Assembly (NCBI GenBank): GCA_902651635.1
Contig: CACRSC010000030.1
Location: forward strand, 32,987-96,986
Reading direction: 5' to 3'
Source: Mastigamoeba balamuthi
Lineage: Eukaryota; Evosea; Mastigamoebida; Mastigamoebidae
Length of the DNA: 64,000 bases
Part shown: piece by piece, positions 15,001-24,006 of the stretch
Layout: every line of letters begins with the position of its first letter
How positions within the stretch are numbered: the first letter of the stretch is position 1
Translations under genes and position numbers: made by a program
Notes under the pieces: model-generated
Seen by the model: the letters and a program-made list of their open reading frames with translations, nothing else
Databases searched by the model: none
What the model was told of the DNA's origin: nothing

Positions 15001-16245
15001 CGTTGACCTGAAGGAATGTGGACGACGTGGTCCACGTCCACTGCACGCAGTCCTCGGGCACTCCCTCGCCCCAGACGTCGAAGTTGATGACCTCGGTGCC
15101 CACGTACGCCCCGTCCTTGGGCGTCATGAGGTCGTTTATCTCGTTGGCCTGCGTCGCGTTGAGCCACGCGTCGTAGCTCTCTGCCGAGCTCTGCGTGCTG
15201 TTGTCCTCGAGGAACACCCCCAGCGTCCTCAGGGCCCCCGTCTGGTTCCCCGAGTCGGAGGCGATGTGGAGCTCGCCGTCGGGCACGCTGGCCGCGATGG
15301 TCCTGAACTCCCCGACGCCCTCGATCGTCGCCCCCATCGCTGCGATCTGCACGACCGCGGGCTCCGACGAGTTGGTGTCGTTTGCCGGAGCCTGCGACTG
15401 CGCGCTCGTCGTCGGCTCGAGGGTGTAGGCGATGGCCCCGTGGCCCCCGAGGCACACGTGCCCCGAGACGTTTGCGACGACGACGAGCGACGACGGCGAC
15501 ACGATCGACACGTCGCCCGCCAGCGTCGACACAGCGGCGCTCCCGAAGACCAGCCCCGTCGCAACGACGTACCCCGCCGAGGCGTCGATGCTGAGGTCGC
15601 CCACAGCGACGTCGGCGAGCTCGACGCCCCGCCAGGGCCCCGTCACCGACAGCGTCGACAGCGCAGTGCCCCGCACAGCAACGGAGCCGCCGAGCGACAG
15701 CGAGACCACGCGGATCTCCTGCGCCACAGCCCCGCCGTGGCGCACTGTGAGGACGCAGTCGCCGCTGCTGGCGCTGTCCTCGACGTACGCGTACGTGTCG
15801 TTGCCGTCGAAGACGCCCTCGGCGAGGCTCAGATCCAGGGAGATACCGGTTGCCTGCGTTGAGTCATCAGAAACCAGGAAACGGGGGGGAGGGCCCCGCA
15901 CAGCGCCCGAGGGCTCGAGGACCAGCGAGCACGACGACAACACGAACGTCCACGAGGGGGCCCCGGGGTCGAGGCCCGCGCCGCGGGGCAGGCTGACCCG
16001 CGAGTCGAGCTTGACGAAGAGCAGGGCCATCATGCCCGCCGTCAGCGCGATCAGCGCCACTGGCCCCCGCGCGCGAGAATCTCGTCAGGAATATCTCGGC
16101 CCGCAACGCGGAACTGCCGTGGGGGGGAAGGGGCACTGCGCGCACAGACGACTGCCACGCGGAAGACCTGCCACGCACGCAGGTTGCGCATGGCCACGAG
16201 CTGTGCGGGCTCCCAGGCAGCCCTTGCCGCCGACTGCTTGAGCAT
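1..16245 (-). CDS. Giant multi-exon membrane protein of unknown family (3' end outside window)
   Basis: One very long gene read leftward. The start is ATG at 16,245-16,243. Exon 1 ends at 16,179 and a GTGCGT...CAG intron (16,060-16,178) joins it to a hydrophobic signal-anchor (residues ALIALTAGMMALLFVKL). Next comes a beta-rich, N-glycosylation-site-rich region (about 15,000-15,900), one TM segment (about 14,565-14,645), then about four TM segments (13,675-14,070). A helix-rich stretch of roughly 4,000 residues with no recognised domain follows, and a further TM pair (about 40-220) sits near the window edge. Dozens of short introns separate exons; examples placed in phase are 14,079-14,108 (30 nt) and a 47-nt intron after EILRD at about 13,280-13,326. 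No gap in coding capacity suggests two genes, but I cannot exclude a split. The estimated visible length is over 4,700 residues. Function unknown; a large cell-surface or organelle-membrane scaffold is inference only. Confidence 0.7.
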
Positions 16246-17737
16246 GGCTGGCGCGCTGTGTCTGTTGGCTCTGCGTGGTGCCCAGCGCCGCGGATTCTAT
16301 TTTTAGTCTCCGCGGATCTCCCTCAGGCGATTTCCCTACGTGCAACGCGTTGCTCGCTGCTTGAGGAGAGCAACTGCCTGAGGAATCTCTGGCCTGCAGA
16401 GTGCAAATGGGGGAAGAGAGCTTGCAGCATCGCACGTGCTGCACGTAACACCAGTGCAAGTGAGATGCAATCATGCAGCCACGTGACGTTTTTCTGTCCG
16501 TGGTTTTCGAAGAAAGGATGGTCATCTATTGGAGACCCAGCGTTCTCTCAGAATTAGCCCCTCTCCTCCCCTTCAATGTGTGCGGGGGTGGTGTTGTGTT
16601 TTCAGGTGGCGGCTCGCTGGTCTCGTGGGGGCGAGGGTGGCCTCAACAAGAAAAGGACTGGTGGGCTTTTCTCGTCAGTCCTCGATCTTGTCGCTCCTGT
16701 GTCCCTTCGGGGAGCGGCAGGCACTCCATTGAATTTCGCAGAGCTCGTTCACGGAGTGCGGTGCCTGCACTTGGCCTCGAGAGGGGTTCTTTTCTCTAAA
16801 TTGGCTGTCACTTTTTGGCATGAACATCTTCTGTAAGTTCACAGTGAACAGGGATGGATGCCCATGTTCACATTACTCGTACTACTACGAGAATCTACTG
16901 CTGAGAGCTTTATAGACAGATGAGTTCTCCCCATCAGCAACCGCTGCATTGCATCGTGACGTGTGCCGCAGCCGTGGCATCATGATGCCACGCCCACCAC
17001 TGCATCTTGGTCGACTGCCTCAGTGAGCACATGAGCCACTGCCGGCTGTGGCATTGCGTATATTGGGGCGCTCTGGTCCGGCGCCTGCGTCGTCGCCTCA
17101 GACTCGTGTTGATACCAGCGTCTGCGTGTCGGACGCCAGCCATCGCGTCTTTACTCTGCGCATTGACGGGGCCCATGCGGGTGGAGTGTTCAGCGTCGAC
17201 TGGCCCCAGGGCTGCTAGCCGCCTGCTCGCGACTTCGGGCCCATGCCACGACCGCCGTCTGGGTCCTGCGCAGCGCGGGAGTGGTCGGAAGCTGCGCACG
17301 ATGGCGGGGCACGGGGTCAACAACGCGAGGGCGATACACCGCGGGCCGCATACTGCGTCGCGGGGACACGAATAAGCCGAGTTTACAACGCCAACAGCAG
17401 GGCACCACTGAGGCGGATGCAAGTAGGGTTCGAACCCACGTGCGCTGAGGGCCTGGGGGTGGACACGGCGGTGCTGGTAGAGCCCGCTCCGATGGCGGCA
17501 TTTTTATTGAATGATGTTAATCTTCATCGGATCAATTGTTTTGGGCCCGAGCTCATGACCCGCAGGAGGGCAAGGGCAGAAGCTGACTAGCTGGCTCTCA
17601 GTTTCTCCCCACAAAATCGGACCAACTGTGCGATCAGCAATGATCTCATGTGGTCGGTCTTCTGCTCTGACTCCACAATATCTGAGACGAATCAACTGAC
17701 TACTGGTGGCTTTGCTACTTTTGCCGCTCCCTTTGAC
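16246..17737. other. Divergent intergenic region
   Basis: About 1.5 kb separates the start of the giant minus-strand gene from the plus-strand ankyrin gene. It is mixed-composition DNA with no open frame that looks like a protein family. It should carry both promoters. A GGTTCGAACCC tRNA T-arm-like motif lies at 17,428-17,438 but no tRNA fold is possible around it. An in-frame ATG at 17,648 could extend the ankyrin gene by 30 residues. Confidence 0.5.
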
Positions 17738-18865
17738 ATGCGCAAGGCCTGGAAGATACTTCAAGATGTGCACCGCGCGTGCGTCGAGGGCGACGCCGCG
17801 GCCGTGGCAGCGTACCTCGCGAACCCGGAGGAGGTAGCCAAGGTGCCTCTGGACTCCCAAGATAGCTGGAAGGACACCTTTCTGGCAGCTGCCATCCGCT
17901 GCAGGCACCACGATATCGCCAAGATGCTGCTGGACGCGGGGTGCTCTCCCGACACCGCTGGCATGTCTTCCGGGGATGGGGGCAGCATCGTCTCCTCGCT
18001 GGGCATTGCCGTCAGGGCCAACGACGTGGATGCGGTGAAGCTCCTCGTGCACCACGGCGCTGACCTCAACGCCCCGGTCTCAGACTGCGATGACACGCCA
18101 CTCTACATCGCATGCTTCGAGGGCACGCCCACGGAGGCCTGTACGCAACGTGACTGACGGTGGCCCCGCAGGGTACGAGGACATTGCCTGCGAGCTCATC
18201 GCTGCCGGGGCGTCGCACAGCGCTCTCGGGAACCGCGGCTGCATGGACGACCTGCCGCTGCGGGCCGCTGCGATGCGCGGGAGCAGCACACGGACGATCA
18301 GGATGCTGCTCGAGGCGGGGGCAGACCCCAGGGCGCAGCCGCGCGCGGTGAGTCGCTCGACGATGGGAAGCGCGTGCAGCTACAGCTCCCTCGAGGCCGT
18401 GAAGCTGCTAGTGCAGTACGGCGCGGACGTCAATGCTAAGGTCCCTGGCTGCAATGACAGCTACGTAGTGCCGCTGTACCGAGCATGCAGCCGCGGGGTG
18501 GACTTCGTGGAGTTCCTTCTCGACAGCGGGGCCGACCTGCTCGACCCCACGTTCTGTGGAGCAATGGTCGCCAGCCTCAAGGATCTTCGCAACAAGGAGG
18601 ACATCTTGCCAACCAAGACCCTGCTGTTCCGGCACGGCGCCAACCCATATGCGGACGACGATAGCAGCGTGCTGATGGTGAGTGAGCAAGAGGTTTTTCT
18701 GGGGGGCTCACAACTCGCCCTCTTCAGATGAAGGCGGTGCGTGCGGAAATGGCCACTGCGTTCGCCTGTGGGCACCACACGCGCTTGGGCGCCAGGAGCC
18801 CCGTGATGCACATGGACAGGGCGACGATGCTCTCTATCTTCCAGCTCATCTTCTGGAGACACTGA
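17738..18865 (+). CDS. Ankyrin-repeat protein
   Basis: A protein-binding scaffold made of ankyrin repeats. Proposed exons are 17,738-18,122, 18,172-18,677 and 18,728-18,865, giving 342 residues. The repeats read ...AAYLANPEEVAKV, FLAAAIRCRHHDIAKMLLDAG, AVRANDVDAVKLLVHHGADL, TPLYIACFEGYEDIACELI, PLRAAAMRG...MLLEAGADP and VKLLVQYGADVNAK, the usual A...LL..GAD pattern. The first intron gives the correct 33-residue repeat spacing only if it uses a GC donor (GAGG|GCACG); a GT donor 18 nt downstream also keeps frame but inserts TPTEAW into the repeat. The second intron is a standard 50-nt GTGAGT...CAG. The partner is unknown. The start at 17,738 is chosen because it begins the first repeat; 17,648 is the alternative. 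The short C-terminus (…FWRH) may mean another exon is missed. Confidence 0.75.
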
Positions 18866-19225
18866 GACGTCATGGCGCCGACGTCGAACGCCGCTGAGGG
18901 CGAAGACCTCACACCCAAAAATGAGACTGCTCCCCGCAGATGAGAGAATGAGAACAGTTGTTCTCATGAGCTGCACTGTTCTCACGCTTCCGTGATTACT
19001 GAGGAGGAGCCGAGCGGCGCACGGGTCCACCGCACCCGCGCGGCCAGGTGGGAGCAGATACGCGCAGCGCGGGGCCAGGCCCGCGAGGCAGCGCGTGAGC
19101 TCACCCAACAACACGGACGAGGCCTTGCTGGCGCTCACCACCGCGAGCACGGCCGCCGCCCCCTCGTCCTGCGGCGCCTTTGGCTGCAGCTTGCTGCGGA
19201 GGCTGCGCTGGCGGCGGCGGTGGAA
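18866..19225. other. Spacer between ankyrin gene and inverted-repeat element
   Basis: GC-rich spacer with open frames on both strands but no family I recognise. It contains a short perfect inverted repeat at 18,948-18,967. The last 200 bases (from about 19,000) have coding-like composition and could be a disrupted exon flanking the element. Confidence 0.35.
18948..18967. repeat. Short perfect inverted repeat downstream of ankyrin gene
   Basis: Nine-base arms (atgagaaca / tgttctcat) around a 2-base centre, 83 bases past the ankyrin stop codon. A partial third copy of the right arm (tgttctca) follows within 20 bases. It could be a 3'-end processing or protein-binding site, or chance. Confidence 0.4.
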
Positions 19226-22013
19226 GCTGCGCTCTCGCCAACGGCCGGCGCCGCTGCTGCGGGGTGCCATGCGCCCTGCTGGCCACGGCTGCTGCGGGGG
19301 CTCCGGGTGCTGCTGCGCGTGCTGCACGCTCTGCTGCAGCGGCCACGGCCTGCCGCTGGCATGCGTGGTTGGGTGCATTGCGGTGAGCGCTGGGCCCGGG
19401 CGCAGGACAGAGCAGCAGAGGCCGCACAGTCAGCAGTCGCAGCCCCGCCGTGGCATCTGTGGCCGCCGCGGCGCCGCGAGCGATGCACAGCAGGGCAAGG
19501 GCCCACGCTCGCTGTCGCCCCCGAGCGCCGGCGGTGGTGGCTGCAGTGGGCGCAGGGCGCAGGGGGCGCAGCCTGAAGGCACAGCGCGCGGCAGCGGGGG
19601 GCACGCCGCACCCGCACGCCCCCGCCGACGCCGCCGCGCCCCATCCTCATGCGCAGGTGCGCGCCGCCTTGCGCGGCGGCGGGCCAGGCCGCTCCGCTCA
19701 TCCGCCCCATCGCCCTCCTCCCGAGCTCTGCGGGCTGTTGCCGCCGTTGCGTCGACAGCGGCAGCGGGGGCCTCGGGCCTCTGGGCTTTGTGTGATGCCC
19801 TTGTTGTCGGCAGGCTTTCGATGCCGCCGACTCTCTACGGGCCCGCGCTCCTCGACAAGTGCAGAGGCGTCTGCCAACACCGAAACAACAAGCGCTTCCT
19901 TTAGCTCCCCGGAAAAGTTTGCGGACCCTGCCGTGCGGCTTAGCGGGCCCGCTGTGATCCGCGGATGGCTGGAGGCATCCGCGGGCTCCCGGGGGAGCGC
20001 CCTGTGGTGTCTGCGCCGTGCTGAGAGGCCTGTGCCGCGAGCACGGCAAGGATTTCCGTGTTAACAAGCGCTTGTTACGTAAATTGACGTAACAAGCGCT
20101 TCCTTTAGCTCCCCGGAAAAGCTTGCAGACCCTGCCGTGCGGCTCAGCGGGCCCGTCGTGATCCGCGGATGGCGGGAGGCATCCGCGGGCTCCCGAGGGA
20201 GCGCCCTGCGGTGTCTGTGCCGCGCTGAGAGGCCTGCGCCGCGAGCAAGACAAGGATTTCCGTGTTAACAAGCGCTTGTTACGTAAATTGACGTAACAAG
20301 CGCTTCCTTTAGCCCAGAAAAGCTTGCGGACCGTGCTGTGCAGCTCAGCGGGCCCGTCGCGACCCGCGGGTGGTTGAAGGCGTCTGTGGGCTTCTGGGGA
20401 GCGCCCTGTGGTGTCGGCGCCGTGCTGAGAGGCCTGCGTCATGAGCACGGCAGGGAAAACTGGAATAACAAGCACTTTGTCGAATAAATTGATGTCAGGA
20501 CTCGTGTGTCTGCATTTCACAAGGGCAAAGGGGGCCTCGGGCTGTGTCCGGTCCTCACACAAGCACGCTGGCCCCTGAGCGCGGACGCCCACGCTGGACA
20601 AGGGCTTTGGCACATGTGAGCAGGAGGCTTCAGGGAGTTTGTGGGCTGACCCCACCACAGGTCCTACACCCCTGATCTCGTCTGATTGTACTGGCTGCTG
20701 CTCGCACATCTTGCATAGTGCCTGCAGTTGCCATTCGCCACAGTGGTGTTTTGGAGGGAGGGCGAGTCTCGCTGCTCCCTATGCCTGCGCACATGCATCT
20801 GACACAGGCTTGTTGACAACGGATGTGTGAACAGCCTGGTAACCTGCCCAATACGCATTTGCAGTAGCCTGTGCTAGTTCCTGCAGGTGAAACTGCTTTA
20901 GATGTTCAATGATGGTGCCATGGGCAAGGTCGAGACCAAGGCAGAAACGGCCGGCAAGCAGGCAGAGCAGCAGAGGCAGGGGGGCACAGGAGGAGCAGTA
21001 CATGCCCGAGCTGCAGTGACTTAAGTAGACATAGACACCCGTAAGAGTGTGGCAAGATCAGCACAGGAATGGTGCAAGATGGTTCACTTTCAAGATAACC
21101 ATCACCAATGCCATCAAAGACTTACATGGTCACTTTTCCCCTCATCCAGTTAAAATATTTGAAAAATGCCATTCACCCCCCACCAGTACTCTTAACTATC
21201 CTGAAGCTAGAAGAGACTAATAGGGCCACCGTGGAGCTCCCTTCACAACAGCCCCGTTAAGAGTTACAGCCATGAGTGGTACAGCCTGTCGCGAAGGGAC
21301 CCAAAAAGGGGGTACCCCAAACAGCATTAATCATACAATTATTTTTCTCAAGAGTGATCCTGGTGTGAAGGGAACTTGAAAACAGGAAAAAATCACTGCT
21401 AAAGAAGAAAAGACAATATGAGCACATAAGAGTACTCAATGTCATTAATTTAATAATGAAAGGATCTTTGGAAATATGAAATATCTTCGGTTCCCATTCC
21501 GCTACCAGTGAGGAATGAGCTCTTTTGAGCCAGGGGCATTGGGGTAGGGGGGGTTAAGGTGGGTGGTGAGTTTGGGGGGGGCATGCGTGTTGTGGGGCTT
21601 GGGGGGGTACGTCCAGGGGCGGTTCTGGGAAAACTGGTTCCAGTACCGCGTCCTGTTTTTGGTTCATCACTGAATCCATGTATCTGCTGAACAGGCTGAT
21701 TATTGTGTGGTTGTGGTCATTGTTGGGGGTGTGGCAGCATTTGATGGCTCTTTTGTGGGTCTTGGCTGGGTTGGTTCTGCTCATTGAACTGTCTGTTGTG
21801 GAACGGGTGGTGCTGGGTGGTCCAGCTTGGGGGCTGTGAAGGATAGTCGTCTCTGGGTTGGCTATTTTGGTGGGACGTGTGTGTCAGGTATCTAATTATA
21901 TCGCATGTTGCTATCTGTCGGTTCCATGACTGTGAAAGGTCTGTGGGTTTTTTCTATGGGTTTGTAGTGCTTGGCTGGGCAGGTGATATCCAGGCAGTTG
22001 AAGGGGGATTTGG
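19226..22013. repeat. Left arm of giant inverted repeat
   Basis: Positions x in this arm match the reverse complement of 46,020-x in the right arm. Reverse-strand open frames of 60, 62, 73, 74 and 76 codons and a 204-codon frame recur identically in the right arm. The arm runs from GC-rich outer DNA (19,226-20,560), through intermediate DNA, to AT-rich inner DNA (21,240-22,013). The outer end is near gcgctctcgcc at 19,229. The only difference I found is a 6-base indel near 19,268. No transposase-like protein is visible in the arm. Confidence 0.9.
19885..20470. repeat. 204-bp tandem repeat, left arm
   Basis: About three head-to-tail units of 204 bp. Each unit carries a paired palindrome: aagcgcttgttacgt, a 6-base spacer, then acgtaacaagcgctt (near 20,067 and 20,271). 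Each also has a GC-rich block ending ...gagcgccctgtggtgtctgcgcc. The units diverge by several per cent. The period is a multiple of three, so one strand stays open across the array (68 residues per unit), probably by chance. The same unit occurs in the right arm and, as solitary pieces, at 49,961-50,077 and 50,484-50,600. Confidence 0.85.
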
Positions 22014-22540
22014 AACTGTCACTTTTGCGACACTTTGAAAGTATCACTTACAACTTCCTTGATAGTAATGTGAAAGCAATACATTAAGAAGTAGCACAAG
22101 CACAGCTTTTTCAAAAGTGTTACTTCTTCACCTTTTTGGAATTGTCGCTTTCGCGACACTTATGGAATGCCATATTCATGATATTTGGAACTGTTGCTTT
22201 CGCGACACTTTGAAAGTATCACTTACAACTTCCTTGAAAGTGTGGTGAAAGCGACACAAGCACAGCTTTTTAAAAAGTGTTACTTCTGTACCATTTTGGA
22301 ATTGTCGCTTTCACGATACTTTTGAAATGTCATTTCGCGACACTTTGATAATATTACTTAACCTTTTTGAAAGTGTTACAAAAGCAACACTTTGTGAAGC
22401 AGTACAAGCACAGCTTTTTCAAAAGTGTTACTTCTTCACCTTTTTGGAATTGTAGCTTTCGCAACACTTTTGAAATGGTATATTCATGGTATTTGGAACT
22501 GCTACTTTAGTCTCTTTTATGAAAGTATCACATTTTTACT
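22014..22540. repeat. Tandem repeat with internal hairpin, period about 150-160 bp
   Basis: Three diverged units share agcacagcttttt (near 22,099, 22,260 and 22,409), aagtgttacttcttcacc and a hairpin tgtcgctttcgcgaca. The hairpin has a 5-6 bp stem and recurs near 22,143, 22,190 and 22,305 with point changes. Confidence 0.7.
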
Positions 22541-23534
22541 GCATACTAATGAAATGATACGTTTTTTATCATTGGAAGCTCATGCTCAGATATGTTTCAC
22601 AGTGAAACTAACATATTTTGTCACAGTATCATTTCTGTCAATTTTCTTGTTTGTTGATTTTCCTTTTAAGTACTTGTGACATTTCCAAGCTGTTCATTAC
22701 TACATTTCGAAGGGTGGAAGTGTGTACTTACAATATGTGTTTAGTGAACTACATTACATAATTGTGTTCACTATAATATGGAAAGCAGAAGAGGCTATGT
22801 CCATTACTGCCTCTGAAAGTGGCTTAGAGTTCATTTTTAATTTTCTTTGATAAATAATAAACTAATGATTTTTCTTGGAAGAGGCTGGTTAAAGAGCAAA
22901 CAGAACAAAGTCTGGCAGAGGTACAATTTTCCAGAAATACTATTTATTAAATTTGCGCAAATCAAGACCAAACAGAAAACAGCAAGAGCAAAGAGAGTAA
23001 GATGAGTAAGTCTAGTAAAGAGTGAAGAAAGACTACTTAAGTAGCTCAGATACACCGACCAGACAGTGTTTGTTTATCTTACATTTTTCTCATAAGTTTT
23101 TCAGACAAATTCAGAGCTCTACAGAAGATAGATCACCTGTTAAGCAATCCCGGTCCTTAGCCAAGATATTTCCTCCAGCAAAGACTAAGACTGTCCAAAC
23201 CTTATCTGTCAAGATAATAGTCTCTGTGCCAACAAACAGATCAGAACACTTAATACTTAAAAAGAAGCACTAAGCCTAAGATAAAAATGCAATGCCTCTT
23301 CTCATCTCTTATTCACATCTGTCAACTGAAAGCAATAATAGTTCACTGACTCACAAATTGTGGTCGGATAATGCAGTTCATATGTTTAGATTGCTCTGTT
23401 TAGTCTTATTTTACCAATTTATAAAACGTATTTTATTAGTTATTTTTCATAATTTTTCAACCATACTTTGTCTTAGTTTTTCTCAATTTTATGACTTGTC
23501 GTTCTAAAACGACATTTCACTTTCGCTTTTTTTC

Positions 23535-23560
23535 AAAATGTCGTTTTAAAACGACATTTT
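23535..23560. repeat. 26-bp perfect palindrome
   Basis: A perfect self-complementary sequence centred on tcgttttaaaacga. A second, shorter version (gtcgttctaaaacgac) lies about 45 bases upstream at 23,498-23,513. Both are in the AT-rich core. Confidence 0.85.
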
Positions 23561-24006
23561 CACCTTTTAGTGTTTTTCATGAAACTGGTAAAATGGTACG
23601 TTTGGCTGCAAAGACATATCTGTTATACAGAAGATGAAGCAGCAGTCCACCAGGCAAGGCAGTCCAGCTCAATAAGGAAGAACAGCTAGCCAAAAAAGCA
23701 CACCAACCAAATGTGCATATCCTTCCAGAAGTACAGCCCTTGAAGTAGCATTCCCTTCCTCTTTAGAGCTCAGAACCAAAGATCCTTTCATTGGGTACAT
23801 GCCCAATCCAACAAAATTCAAAGTTGCAATCCCTATGCACTATACACTAGCTTATGATGCCTGGGCTAAGAATCAATAATCAGAACAACAACAACAAATA
23901 CAGAAGGAGTGGGTTGCCACCACATGCGACTGGCTCGATGACATGAGTCACAGAGACAATCAATTGGCATATGAAGCAGAAAAAAGACAAATACCAGGAG
24001 ATACCC

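Larger units (their letters stand above)
22014..24006. other. AT-rich core between the inverted-repeat arms
   Basis: About 2 kb of low-GC DNA, unlike every gene in the window. It holds a 150-160 bp tandem repeat (22,014-22,540), a 26-bp perfect palindrome (23,535-23,560), and otherwise simple AT-rich sequence. Open frames are 60-84 codons or shorter and match nothing I know. No integrase, polymerase or transposase motif is visible. Confidence 0.7.

Noticed and set aside
17426-17440. GGTTCGAACCC, a tRNA T-arm (B-box) motif, within a VGFEPT-encoding stretch typical of tRNA antisense
   Set aside because: A good 5-bp T-stem forms on the minus strand, but no pairing partner exists for the acceptor 3' strand and no D-arm or anticodon arm could be drawn on either strand.
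20680-20700. gatctcgtctgat, a 13-base match to eukaryotic 5S rRNA (also mirrored in the right arm)
   Set aside because: The flanking bases do not match 5S rRNA and the internal promoter boxes are absent, so it is likely chance.
22014-22540. Possible CRISPR-like array
   Set aside because: Repeats are long (150-160 bp), diverged and contiguous, without unique spacers, and the genome is eukaryotic.
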